DNA from: Erysipelotrichaceae bacterium
GTDB lineage: Bacteria > Bacillota_I > Bacilli_A > Erysipelotrichales > Coprobacillaceae
DNA length: 43,053 bases
NCBI GenBank assembly: GCA_018365815.1
Contig: JAGZJH010000019.1
Span: forward strand, 1 to 43,053
Reading direction: 5' to 3'
This document shows, one piece after another, positions 1-8,300 of the stretch. Each line of letters starts with the position of its first letter. The stretch's first letter is position 1. The position numbers were made by a program, and so were the translations under genes. The notes beneath the pieces were generated by a model that worked only from the letters and a program-made list of their open reading frames with translations, was not told where the DNA came from and made no database searches.

Positions 1-332
1 ATGATTTTTGCTTACAATAAATGCACTATGCAACATTTTAGCTGTGATTTGTATAACTCAAAAATTAGTCTGTTAGGAGATTGTGAATATTATTATACTT
101 TGATGTTTTAAATAAGTATCTTCAAGTTGGTAAATTTTAGATATAAAAAACAGTTTTATACCTATATATGGATAATTTTAATTATATTATAAAATCATAT
201 AATAATAAAATACAAGGGTAAAATATTACCTCAAAATAAGTTGTTTGTTCATTATTTTTGATAATAACTGTTTAATATTTTTTTATTGTATTTGATGAAA
301 AATAACTTTTAATGAAAATAGTCATAATATGA
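1..332. other. AT-rich non-coding stretch upstream of the pyr operon
   Basis: No gene is recognisable here. Frame 1 is open from the left edge to a TAA at 109-111 (36 codons). It could be the tail of a gene outside the window, but it has no recognisable motif and could be chance. The rest is very A/T-rich with stops in all frames. I see no tRNA, repeat or strong terminator. Confidence 0.4.
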
Positions 333-361
333 TTGAAAGTAAATAAAAAATTTGGTATCAT
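333..361 (+). promoter_or_regulatory. predicted pyr operon promoter (sigma-A type)
   Basis: A -35 box TTGAAA lies at 333-338 and a -10 box TATCAT at 356-361, separated by 17 bp. Each box has one mismatch to the vegetative consensus. The expected start falls on the GGG run at 367-369, giving a leader of about 100 nt before pyrB. Confidence 0.65.
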
Positions 362-366
362 ATTTA

Positions 367-448
367 GGGTAAGAACACCCCAAGAAAAAAGCGGGTATAG
401 AATATTTGGATACTGTGATTAATATACCTGCTAAAGGTATTTTTTTTA
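367..448 (+). promoter_or_regulatory. attenuator-like leader of the pyr operon
   Basis: Several complementary segments compete. GGGT 367-370 can pair with ACCC 377-380. ACCC 377-380 can also pair with GGGT 393-396. Segment 390-399 pairs with 423-432 in a 10-bp helix with one G-U. ATACC 424-428 pairs with GGTAT 436-440, directly followed by eight Ts (440-447), which looks like a small intrinsic terminator. The 390-399/423-432 helix and the terminator hairpin share 424-428 and are mutually exclusive. pyr operons of Bacillota are commonly controlled by attenuation through PyrR, but I do not see the usual PyrR-binding-loop sequence, so the effector is unknown. The terminator stem is short (5 bp), so its strength is uncertain. 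Confidence 0.55.
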
Positions 449-469
449 TATGTAAAAGGAGGAAATGCG

Positions 470-1342
470 ATGAATGTTGTAAGTTTAGATCATTTAACTA
501 ATGAAGAAATTAATGAAATTTTAGATTTAGCAGATGAATTTTCAAAGGGTAAAAAGGTAAGTTACAACCATGAAAAGACAGTGGCACATCTATTTTTTGA
601 ACCTTCAACAAGAACACATTATAGTTTTGAAAAAGCGGCTTTAAATTTAGGGTGTAATACTCAAAATTTAGAAATCGGTAATTCAAGTGTTCAAAAAGGA
701 GAAACATTATACGATACAGTTAAACTGTTTGAATCATTAGGATGTGATGTTGTGGTAATCCGTCATACACAAAATCGTTATTACGATGATTTAATTGGAA
801 AAGTTAATATTCCAATTTTAAGTGGTGGTGATGGAACTGGAGATCATCCAAGCCAATCGTTATTAGATTTATTAACAATTAGACAAGAATTCGGTCATTT
901 TAAAGGATTAAAGGTAGCAATTGTTGGTGATGTTAAACACAGTCGAGTAGCCCATTCCAATTTTAAAGTGATGAAACGTTTAGGTATGGAAGTTTATACA
1001 ACAGGTCCTGAAGAATATAAAGAAGATGAATTAAATTATGTGGATTTTGAAACTATTATCCCTAAGGTTGATGTGGTCATGCTTTTAAGAGTTCAACATG
1101 AACGTCATGAAACTGGTATGACTTTAACAAAAGAACAATATCATGCTCAATATGGTTTAAACAAGCAAAGAGTTGATCAAATGAAAGAAAATGCGATTAT
1201 TATGCATCCAGCCCCATTTAATCGTAATGTAGAAATTGCTGATGATGTTGTGGAATGTGAAAAAGCGAGAATTTTTAAACAAATGCAAAATGGTGTGTTT
1301 GTGAGAATGGCGTTAATTCATAAGGTACTTGAACATGAGTAG
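470..1342 (+). CDS. pyrB: aspartate carbamoyltransferase catalytic chain
   Basis: This enzyme condenses carbamoyl phosphate and L-aspartate to N-carbamoyl-aspartate, the first committed step of UMP synthesis in the cytosol. The carbamoyl-phosphate-binding motif EPSTRTHYSFE starts at residue 44. The family signatures GDGTGDHPSQSLLDL and, near the end, HPAPFNRNVEI are intact. At 290 aa it is slightly shorter than the roughly 300 aa usual for the family, without obvious loss. The ATG at 470 follows the strong ribosome site AAAGGAGGAA. It is the first gene of the operon. No pyrI regulatory chain lies beside it, so control is more likely transcriptional than allosteric. Confidence 0.97.
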   Translation: MNVVSLDHLTNEEINEILDLADEFSKGKKVSYNHEKTVAHLFFEPSTRTHYSFEKAALNLGCNTQNLEIGNSSVQKGETLYDTVKLFESLGCDVVVIRHTQNRYYDDLIGKVNIPILSGGDGTGDHPSQSLLDLLTIRQEFGHFKGLKVAIVGDVKHSRVAHSNFKVMKRLGMEVYTTGPEEYKEDELNYVDFETIIPKVDVVMLLRVQHERHETGMTLTKEQYHAQYGLNKQRVDQMKENAIIMHPAPFNRNVEIADDVVECEKARIFKQMQNGVFVRMALIHKVLEHE

Positions 1343-2606
1343 GATTCTATTTAAAAACGGACAAGTTTTCTACAATAATCAACTTTCAAAACTGGATGTG
1401 TTAGTTGAACAAGATACAATTGTAGATATTAAAGAAGAGATTAATGATACAAATGCAGTAGTGATTGATTTAGAGCATAAATTATTATCGCATGGGTTTG
1501 TGGATATTCATACGCATTTAAGAGAACCGGGATTTACACATAAAGAAACGGTAAAAACCGGAAGTTTGAGCGGTTTATATGGAGGATATAGCCATATTGT
1601 AGCAATGGCAAATACTAATCCTTGTATGGATCATATTGATACCATTGATTTATTAGAAAACATTATTGAAAAAGATGCTTGTATTCATACATATACTTAT
1701 AGTGCAATTACAAAAGGATTAGCTGGTAAGCAATTAGTAGATATGGAAACTAACTTAACTTCACCAATTATTTTAGGTTTTTCAGATGATGGTAAAGGGG
1801 TTCAAAGTAGTTTAATGATGGAAAGTGCAATGAAAGAGGCTAAGCGATTAAATAGCATTATCGTGGCACATTGTGAAGATGAAAGTGAATTAAAACTAGG
1901 AGGTTGTCTTCACGATGGACATTATGCTAAGGAACATGGATTAGTGGGAATTAATAGTGATTCTGAATTTAAACAAGTCGCTAGAGATTTAAAATTAGTC
2001 AAACAAATTCAAAATCGATACCATGTTTGCCATGTTTCTACAAAAGAAACAGTCGATTTATTAAGACAAGCACAATTAGAAGGATTGAATGTAACCGGTG
2101 AAGCAAGTCCACATCATTTAGTTTTAACTGAAGACAATATTCAAAATTGTGATCCAAATTATAAAATGAACCCACCACTTCGTTCTTTTGAAGATCGTCA
2201 AGCTCTAATTCAAGGGTTAAATGAAGGAGTATTACCTGTCATTGCAACAGATCATGCCCCTCATGCAAGTGATGAAAAATCCAAACCAATTGATAAAGCA
2301 CCTTTTGGAATTATTGGATTACAACATTGTTTCCCATTAGTTTATACTTATGTTGTTAAAAGTGGAGAAGTTAAATTAGAAACAGTATTACAAGCATTAA
2401 CAACGAATCCAGGACGTGTTTTAGGATTGGATACAGATTTAAAAATCGGACAAAAAGCAAATATTTGTGTCTTTGATTTAGAAGAGGAATTTACAATTCA
2501 AAAAGAAGATATTGTTTCATTATCTTCTAATACGCCGTTTATTGGTTATCGATGCTTTGGAAAAATTAAATATAATATGATTGATGGAAAGTTATATCAA
2601 TTTTAA
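1335..2606 (+). CDS. pyrC: dihydroorotase (type I)
   Basis: This zinc amidohydrolase cyclises carbamoyl-aspartate to dihydroorotate. Metal-binding motif DIHTHLREPG lies in the first 60 residues. SPHHL and ATDHAPH supply the later His and Asp ligands, and NPGRVLGL is the usual C-terminal motif. The reading frame opens two codons earlier at a TTG (1329), but ATG 1335 is preferred. It overlaps the pyrB stop by 8 nt (ATGAGTAG), the same junction type seen between other genes here, and it implies translational coupling. Length (423 aa) is normal for the family. Confidence 0.96.
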   Translation: MSRILFKNGQVFYNNQLSKLDVLVEQDTIVDIKEEINDTNAVVIDLEHKLLSHGFVDIHTHLREPGFTHKETVKTGSLSGLYGGYSHIVAMANTNPCMDHIDTIDLLENIIEKDACIHTYTYSAITKGLAGKQLVDMETNLTSPIILGFSDDGKGVQSSLMMESAMKEAKRLNSIIVAHCEDESELKLGGCLHDGHYAKEHGLVGINSDSEFKQVARDLKLVKQIQNRYHVCHVSTKETVDLLRQAQLEGLNVTGEASPHHLVLTEDNIQNCDPNYKMNPPLRSFEDRQALIQGLNEGVLPVIATDHAPHASDEKSKPIDKAPFGIIGLQHCFPLVYTYVVKSGEVKLETVLQALTTNPGRVLGLDTDLKIGQKANICVFDLEEEFTIQKEDIVSLSSNTPFIGYRCFGKIKYNMIDGKLYQF

Positions 2607-2619
2607 AGAGGTGATAGGT

Positions 2620-3375
2620 ATGAGTAAACAAACAATGATGACAATTATTTCTAATACAAAATTAACACATGATGTATATGAAATGGTATTAGAAGGAAAT
2701 ATTCAAGGAGTAGTTACTAATCCAGGACAGTTTATTAATATTAAACTTGATGATGGTGAAACAACTTATTTAAGAAGACCGATGTCTATTCATGATTATG
2801 ATGATCATCATATTACAATGGCTTATAAAGTTGTTGGAATTGGGACAAATAAAATGAAGTCAATGCAAGTTGATGAAAAATTAGATGTATTAGTCGGACT
2901 TGGAAATGGTTTTACTTTAGAAAATATTCAAAAAGCATTAATCATCGGTGGTGGGGTAGGTGTCCCACCAATGTATAATTTAGCTAAACAGTATGTAGAA
3001 GCAGGTGTAGAGGTTGAGGTTGTTTTAGGATTTAATTCAAAAGATGATGTATTCTATGAAGATAAGTTTTCTAAATTAGGGAAAACTCACATTTGTACAA
3101 TGGATGGAAGTTATGGAATGCAAGGAAATGTTGTTGATGTCATTCAACAATTAAATATTTCGTACGATAAGTATTATGCCTGTGGGCCTGAAAAGATGTT
3201 AGATGCGTTAGTGTTATTTGATAATGACAATGGTTATTTATCATTTGAAGCAAGAATGGGTTGTGGATTTGGAGCATGTATGGGGTGTTCATGTAAAGTT
3301 AAAACTGCTCCTTATAAACGCATTTGTGTAGAAGGGCCTGTATTAAAATCAAGCGAGGTGATTGTCAATGAATAG
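2620..3375 (+). CDS. pyrK: dihydroorotate dehydrogenase B, electron-transfer subunit
   Basis: PyrK carries FAD and a [2Fe-2S] cluster and passes electrons from PyrD to NAD+. FAD-binding LRRPMSI lies near residue 50 and the pyridine-nucleotide loop GGGVGVPPMY near 110. The C-terminal cysteine cluster GCGFGACMGCSC with a later YKRICVEGP gives the four cluster ligands. The frame is open from 2581, but the ATG at 2620 is preceded by AGAGGTGATAGGT and begins the conserved protein (251 aa, about family length). It lies 13 nt after pyrC and shares an 8-nt overlap with pyrD, its partner subunit. Confidence 0.95.
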   Translation: MSKQTMMTIISNTKLTHDVYEMVLEGNIQGVVTNPGQFINIKLDDGETTYLRRPMSIHDYDDHHITMAYKVVGIGTNKMKSMQVDEKLDVLVGLGNGFTLENIQKALIIGGGVGVPPMYNLAKQYVEAGVEVEVVLGFNSKDDVFYEDKFSKLGKTHICTMDGSYGMQGNVVDVIQQLNISYDKYYACGPEKMLDALVLFDNDNGYLSFEARMGCGFGACMGCSCKVKTAPYKRICVEGPVLKSSEVIVNE

Positions 3376-4288
3376 ATTAGCAATTCAAATACCGGGATTA
3401 GATTTACATACACCAATTATTCCTGCTAGTGGGACTTATGGTTTTGGATACGAATTTGCACAGTTTTATGACATTAATTGCTTAGGAAGTATAATGATTA
3501 AAGGAACCACAGTCGAACCACGTTTTGGTAATCCTTTACCACGTATTGCTGATGGACGAGCAGGTATGTTAAATGCGATTGGTTTACAAAATCCAGGTGT
3601 TGAACAAGTCATGAATGTTGAATTAGAAAAATTAAGAAAAGTATATTCACATAAAGTTATTGCCAATGTTGCCGGTAGTTGTTTAGAAGATTATGTTGAA
3701 TGTGCTCAAAGAATTTCTACTCATGATATGGTAGGAGCATTAGAATTAAATATTTCATGTCCAAATGTAAAAGCAGGTGGAATTCAATTTGGAACAAACC
3801 CTGAAATGGCAGCTGAACTCACAAAAGCTGTAAAAGCAGTTTCTAAAGTACCGGTATATGTTAAATTATCACCAAATGTCACTGATGTTGTTGCAATGGC
3901 TAAAGCTGTTGAAAGTGCCGGTGCAGATGGAATTACAATGATTAATACATTAATTGGAATGCGTTTTGATTTACGCACTGGTAAACCAATTATTGCCAAT
4001 AAAACCGGAGGATATTCCGGACCGGCTATTTATCCGGTCGCTCTTAGAATGATTTATCAAGTATATAAAGCTGTCAATATTCCGATTATTGGAATGGGTG
4101 GTGTAAGTAGTGCAAATGATGTTATTGAAATGATGAGTGCTGGAGCTAGTGCAGTGGCAGTTGGAAGTGCAAACTTAGTTAATCCTTATGCTTGTAAAGA
4201 AATCGTTGATGGATTAATCCCATTAATGGATCAATTAGGAATTGAAAAATTATCAGATATTATTGGAAGGAGCCATCAGTATGACTAA
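3368..4288 (+). CDS. pyrD: dihydroorotate dehydrogenase B, catalytic subunit (type 1B)
   Basis: This FMN enzyme oxidises dihydroorotate to orotate. Visible signatures are IPASGTYGFG near the N-terminus, GLQNPG, the substrate-loop NISCPNVKAGG, KLSPNVTD, and the FMN-phosphate site IIGMGGV near residue 240. The neighbouring pyrK makes it type 1B, the NAD-linked heterotetramer, rather than the fumarate-using 1A form. I chose ATG 3368 over the upstream TTG 3362. GAGGTG (3355-3360) sits 7 nt before it, and the start overlaps the pyrK stop as ATGAATAG. Length is 306 aa. Confidence 0.95.
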   Translation: MNRLAIQIPGLDLHTPIIPASGTYGFGYEFAQFYDINCLGSIMIKGTTVEPRFGNPLPRIADGRAGMLNAIGLQNPGVEQVMNVELEKLRKVYSHKVIANVAGSCLEDYVECAQRISTHDMVGALELNISCPNVKAGGIQFGTNPEMAAELTKAVKAVSKVPVYVKLSPNVTDVVAMAKAVESAGADGITMINTLIGMRFDLRTGKPIIANKTGGYSGPAIYPVALRMIYQVYKAVNIPIIGMGGVSSANDVIEMMSAGASAVAVGSANLVNPYACKEIVDGLIPLMDQLGIEKLSDIIGRSHQYD

Positions 4289-4991
4289 TAGTAAAGTAAT
4301 TATTGCCTTAGATTTTAAATCAAAAGAAGAAGTGATGTCATTTTTAGATAAATTTGACGGACAACATTTGTATATGAAAGTTGGAATGGAGTTATTTTAT
4401 GGTCAAGGACAAGAGATGATTAAAGAAATCATTTCGCGAGGACATTCAATCTTTTTAGATTTAAAATTACATGATATTCCAAATACAGTTAAAAGTGCTA
4501 TGCGTCAATTAGCAAAATTAGGAGTAGATATGGTTAATGTTCATGCTTCTGGTTCAATTGCAATGATGAAAGCAGCTATTGAAGGATTAGAAGAAGGTAA
4601 AATCGGTGAAAAAAGACCGACTTGTATTGCTGTAACTTGTTTAACTTCTTTAGATCAAGAGGTATTGGATAATGAATTAATGATTCATGAACCACTTGAA
4701 AAAGTTGTCTTAAAATGGGCGAAAAACGCAAATGAAGCAGGATTAGACGGAATTGTTTGCTCACCTTTAGAATCAAAAATTGTTCACGAAACTTTAGGTG
4801 AAAATTTTATTACTGTGACACCTGGAATTCGTTTAGCAAGTGACAGTAAAGATGATCAAAAACGTGTGACAACACCGGCAATGGCTAAAGAATTAACTTC
4901 TAGTTACATTGTAGTTGGAAGAACAATTACAGGTTCTGATGATCCGGTATCAACTTATCAAGAAGTATTAAGACAATTTCAAGGGGAATAG
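4281..4991 (+). CDS. pyrF: orotidine 5'-phosphate decarboxylase
   Basis: PyrF converts OMP to UMP, the last step of the pathway. The catalytic loop DLKLHDIPNTV contains the Asp-x-Lys-x-x-x-Asp array typical of the family. ALDFKS at the N-terminus, VNVHASGS, VTPGIRL and the phosphate-binding VVGRTITGSDDP are intact. The frame opens upstream at 4242, but ATG 4281 has the ribosome site GGAAGGAGCC and overlaps the pyrD stop by 8 nt (ATGACTAA). Its 236 aa matches the short bacterial type. Confidence 0.95.
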   Translation: MTNSKVIIALDFKSKEEVMSFLDKFDGQHLYMKVGMELFYGQGQEMIKEIISRGHSIFLDLKLHDIPNTVKSAMRQLAKLGVDMVNVHASGSIAMMKAAIEGLEEGKIGEKRPTCIAVTCLTSLDQEVLDNELMIHEPLEKVVLKWAKNANEAGLDGIVCSPLESKIVHETLGENFITVTPGIRLASDSKDDQKRVTTPAMAKELTSSYIVVGRTITGSDDPVSTYQEVLRQFQGE

Positions 4992-5049
4992 TTGAAATTT
5001 AAGAGTGAATCTTTTAAAATAGGGATAAAGAAATAAAGAGAGGAAACTA

Positions 5050-5685
5050 ATGATGAAAGAATTAATTGCAAAACATTTATTAGACATTAAAGCAGTATTT
5101 TTACAACCAAACGATCCATTTACTTGGGCTTCTGGAATTAAATCACCTATTTATTGTGATAATCGTTTAACATTATCTTATCCAAATGTAAGAAAAGATA
5201 TTGAAAAAGGATTAGCAGAATTAGTTAAAGAACATTATCCTGATGCTGAATGTTTAATGGGAACTGCCACAGCAGGTATTGCTCATGCCGCTTTAGCCGC
5301 TGAAATTTTAGAATTACCAATGGGATATGTTCGTGGTGGGGCTAAAAAACATGGACGTCATAATCAAATTGAAGGTGTAGTAAAACCAGGTATGAAAGTA
5401 GTTGTAGTTGAAGATTTACTATCAACTGGTGGAAGTTCAATCGAATGTGTTGAAGCCTTAAAAGAAGCAGGGTGCGAAGTTTTAGGATTAGTTGCAATCT
5501 TTACTTATGGATTACCTGCTTGTAAAGAAAATTTTGAAAAAGCAGATTGTCAATATGTCACTTTAACTGATTACGATACATTAATTCCAGTCGCAGTTGA
5601 ACATAATTATATTCATCAAGATGATATGGAAAAATTAAAAGCTTGGAAAGTTAATCCAAGAGATGAAAGCTGGATGGAAAAATAA
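5050..5685 (+). CDS. pyrE: orotate phosphoribosyltransferase
   Basis: PyrE joins orotate and PRPP to form OMP. The PRPP-binding signature VVVVEDLLSTGGSS is near residue 117. FTWASGIKSPIYCDNR and YVRGGAKKHGRHNQIEG (the mobile catalytic loop) are typical of the family. Two adjacent ATGs (5050 and 5053) follow AGAGAGG, and either could start. pyrE is separated from pyrF by 58 nt without a terminator, so it probably belongs to the same transcript. It is the last pyr gene; carA/carB and pyrR are not in the window. Confidence 0.95.
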   Translation: MMKELIAKHLLDIKAVFLQPNDPFTWASGIKSPIYCDNRLTLSYPNVRKDIEKGLAELVKEHYPDAECLMGTATAGIAHAALAAEILELPMGYVRGGAKKHGRHNQIEGVVKPGMKVVVVEDLLSTGGSSIECVEALKEAGCEVLGLVAIFTYGLPACKENFEKADCQYVTLTDYDTLIPVAVEHNYIHQDDMEKLKAWKVNPRDESWMEK

Positions 5686-5801
5686 TAAGAGTTCATCTAA
5701 AATGATAAGACGAACTCAATGTTTAAAGGATTAATTTGATAATTAACTTTGATTATAAATTGAAGAAAATTGTTAAATTTGATAGTTTGAATGTAAATAA
5801 A

Positions 5802-5844
5802 GGATAGAAAATGAGTGAATAACTCTAGTTTCTATCCCTTTTTT
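5802..5844 (+). terminator. intrinsic terminator of the pyr operon
   Basis: GGATAGAAA (5802-5810) pairs perfectly with TTTCTATCC (5829-5837). An inner GAGT/ACTC helix (5813-5816/5822-5825) extends it, and six Ts follow at 5839-5844. It lies 116 nt after the pyrE stop. Another dyad, GAGTTC 5689-5694 with GAACTC 5712-5717, lacks a T-run. Confidence 0.85.
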
Positions 5845-5992
5845 ATTGTTTAGAATTTTATTTGATATAGGTTATTTTAAATAAAAGTATTGGATATTAT
5901 CAATTATTTAATTTTTTATTTTAAGCGTTGTTGATTGTTTTGATAAGGTTTAATGACTGAAATTTTATGAAAGTGGTAAAAGTAAATGATGA

Positions 5993-6565
5993 TTATAATA
6001 GATTTAATTGTGTATATGATTTTGTTTCATCAAGTGTTTTAGCAAGAAGTGGGGGAATTTGGTGTAATAATTGTTGGGCTATTTTCTCATCGTTTAGCCA
6101 GTTTTCTATTTGGGTGCGTGTTAAAATTAGTGGCATTCGATGGTGAATTGAAGACATTGATGGGTTGGCTTTTGTAGTAATGATGACAAAATGAGGTTGG
6201 TGGTTAATAAATGTGTAAATTCCTGCCATATAGGTTGTTTCTTCTTCGGTGTTAAATCGGTATCTATTTTTGGCTTCGTCCCATTCATAAAAACCGTTAC
6301 TTGGGATAATACAGCGATGTAATTTGATGAGTTGTTTAAATGTTGATTTTTCATTGATGGTTTCGGCTTTAGCGTTAATGATTAGTTTTGAATGTCGTTC
6401 TATTCCCCAATACATTAGTGTCCCTTTTAATCGTTGATTTTGGCTGATGATGATTGGGACTAATTGTGTCGGGGTGATTTCATTAGAAATGTTGAGTTGT
6501 TTGTAGTGGTTTGAAAATAGTTTGTGTATTTTGGAGTTGGGTTTGATTAAGTATCGTCCGCACAT
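5993..6565 (-). CDS. SRAP-family (YedK/HMCES-like) abasic-site response peptidase
   Basis: The family forms a covalent thiazolidine crosslink to abasic sites in single-stranded DNA through Cys2, shielding them during replication. The protein must begin Met-Cys-Gly-Arg, and MCGRYLIKP is present when the ATG at 6565 is used. Other signatures are MYWG, NAKAETI, RCIIPSNGFYEW and IHHRMPLIL, whose His is the conserved catalytic one. The frame is open to 6586, but that Met falls inside the predicted -10 box, and AGAGGTGAT precedes ATG 6565. At 190 aa it is a little shorter than typical members. It is transcribed alone, convergent with pyr. Confidence 0.92.
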   Translation of the reverse strand: MCGRYLIKPNSKIHKLFSNHYKQLNISNEITPTQLVPIIISQNQRLKGTLMYWGIERHSKLIINAKAETINEKSTFKQLIKLHRCIIPSNGFYEWDEAKNRYRFNTEEETTYMAGIYTFINHQPHFVIITTKANPSMSSIHHRMPLILTRTQIENWLNDEKIAQQLLHQIPPLLAKTLDETKSYTQLNLL

Positions 6566-6584
6566 TTTGATCACCTCTAAATCC

Positions 6585-6613
6585 ATTATATAAAGTAATT
6601 GAGATGATGTTAA
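6585..6613 (-). promoter_or_regulatory. predicted promoter of the SRAP gene
   Basis: Read on the minus strand, TTAACA (6613-6608) and TATAAT (6590-6585) are separated by 17 bp. The -10 is perfect and the -35 has one mismatch. Transcription would start near 6578, which excludes the upstream in-frame Met codon as start. No LexA-type operator is obvious. Confidence 0.65.
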
Positions 6614-6804
6614 GAAAAAAATAAAATAGGTATATAAGATTGTACAAAATGAATTGAAAAATCATAGGTTTAGATATGTGAATGTTTAATTTGATGTTAA
6701 ACGCAAAAAGGTTGAAAAATAGGTAGAAATTTGTCGTAATGCTCATTGAAGAATTTACTTGAATATGTTAGTATAATTTAATGTGTGTTGATAGGAGAAA
6801 GAAT

Positions 6805-7345
6805 ATGAAGTCAAATTTATTTGGTATTGTCAAAATTATTACTGGCAATATTTCATTAACTTATGCATATGCTTTCTTACTGTACCTAATAGAATTATAA
6901 ATGGAGGTGTCACGAGTAGTTCGTTGATTTTATCGTCAATATTACATGTTGATATTTCAGTTATCGCTAATATTTTAATTGAGCACTTTAAGTTTTGTGC
7001 TATGTCCAATTAGGAAAGGAAAATTTTTTAAAATTAATTATTAGTGGTCTATGTTATATGGGATTTTAAGTTTATTTAGAACAACAGGAATTGAATTTGT
7101 AATCCAAATATTTGTGTAGTGATTGCTTTATTTTTAGTTGGATTAGGCTATTATTTATCCCTTAGTGCAAATGCATCAACAGTAGGATTTGATGTAATTG
7201 CATTAGTTGTGCATAAGTATTACTAAAATATTGAAGTGGGAGTGTTATACGTTATTTAAGTATTTTTGTATTAATTTTGCGACTATTAGTTTATGGAGTA
7301 ATGGCTGTTTTATTAGGAATTATTTTTAGTATGTTAGAAACGTAA
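6805..7345 (+). pseudogene. decayed YitT/DUF161-like membrane protein gene
   Basis: The stretch starts with AGGAGAAAG and an ATG but meets a stop after 31 codons. Piecing frames together restores a membrane protein. The first part ends in AYAF. After a frameshift near 6880 it continues VPNRIINGGVTSSSLILSS. Further shifts lead through KGKFFK, LIISGLCYMGF, GLGYYLSLSANAS, TVGFDVIALVVHK and finally VMAVLLGIIFSMLET before TAA 7343-7345. The NGGVT and GFDVIAL blocks are like those of YitT-family (DUF161) proteins. At least four frameshifts or stops make a sequencing artefact unlikely. The family assignment is from memory of motifs. Confidence 0.6.
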
Positions 7346-7385
7346 GTAAGGAATATTTGTTTAAGAATGGAAAGGAGAAAAAGAA

Positions 7386-8300
7386 ATGAATTTAACATTA
7401 AATCAATTTAATGTACTAGTTGAGATTGAAAGAAGACAAGAAATAGGAGTTTGTATAAATCAATTGGCAAACGTTCTTCATGAAACAAAGGAGAATGTTT
7501 TAAAAATTTTAGCCGAATTAACAAATCTTGAATTAATTGAAGAGGCTGATTTAAATTATTTAGTTACTTTAAAAGGATATCGCTGGTTAGAGCCTTATAA
7601 AGTTAAAAAAGCTATTTTTATTGCAGCAGGATTTGGAAGTAGAATGGTTCCTGTTACTTTAAATACACCTAAACCAATGATAAAAGTAGGTGGAACAAGA
7701 ATTATTGAAACCTTATTAGATGCAGTAGTTAAAGCCGGTATTGAAGATATTACAATTGTTCGAGGATATTTAGGTGAACAATTTGAGTTGTTACTAAAAA
7801 AATACCCAAATATTAAATTTATTGATAACGATAAATTTAATGAAGCTAACAATATTTCTAGTGCATTAATGATTAAAGATATGTTAGATCATGCTTATGT
7901 ATTAGAATCGGATTTAGTTTTGTATAATCAAGATATTATTAGAAAATATGAATATCAAACAAATTACTTAGGTAAAAAAGTAGATGAAACAGATGATTGG
8001 TGTTTTAAAGTAAATGATGGTCATATTGAAAGTGTGCATGTTGGTGGAAAATTTGATAATTGTTACCATATGTATGGAATTTCTTATTGGGATAGTCAAG
8101 CAGCCAAAAAGATGTCAAATGATATAGAAAGTGTTTTTAATATGGAACCAGATGGGCCTCAAAAATATTGGGATGAGGTAGCATTAAGATTTTTCAAAGA
8201 TCATTATGATGTATTAGTTAAACCTGTTTATGAAGGAGATATTATTGAAATTGATACATATGATGAATTGAAAACAATTGATCCTATTTATGATGTATAA
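7386..8300 (+). CDS. winged-helix / LicC-type cytidylyltransferase fusion (copy A)
   Basis: Residues 1-75 form a small winged helix-turn-helix: helices around residues 6-15, 24-30 and 35-46, then a short wing ending in LEPYKVKKA. Residues 76-304 are a nucleotidyltransferase of the phosphocholine cytidylyltransferase (LicC) kind. The nucleotide loop is AAGFGSRM (about 80-87) followed by PKPM; then come GYLGEQF, DDWCF near 203, YGISYWD, KYWDEVA and a C-terminal IEIDTYDEL. LicC makes CDP-choline from CTP and phosphocholine. Related enzymes activate 2-aminoethylphosphonate, so the substrate is open. The ATG follows GGAAAGGAGAAAAAG. It is a clear paralogue of the module at 12130-13026. Confidence 0.82.
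   Translation: MNLTLNQFNVLVEIERRQEIGVCINQLANVLHETKENVLKILAELTNLELIEEADLNYLVTLKGYRWLEPYKVKKAIFIAAGFGSRMVPVTLNTPKPMIKVGGTRIIETLLDAVVKAGIEDITIVRGYLGEQFELLLKKYPNIKFIDNDKFNEANNISSALMIKDMLDHAYVLESDLVLYNQDIIRKYEYQTNYLGKKVDETDDWCFKVNDGHIESVHVGGKFDNCYHMYGISYWDSQAAKKMSNDIESVFNMEPDGPQKYWDEVALRFFKDHYDVLVKPVYEGDIIEIDTYDELKTIDPIYDV

Noticed and set aside
1..111. 36-codon open frame touching the left edge
   Set aside because: Too short, no ribosome site visible and no recognisable motif; it could be chance or the end of an unseen gene.
367..395. Possible preQ1-type or other small riboswitch in the pyr leader
   Set aside because: There is a small GGGT/ACCC hairpin followed by an A-rich tail, but the conserved loop and tail bases of preQ1-I do not match, and the genes are pyrimidine genes.
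5689..5717. GAGTTC/GAACTC dyad after pyrE as a terminator
   Set aside because: Six-bp stem with a 17-nt loop and no T-run; the real terminator is at 5802-5844.
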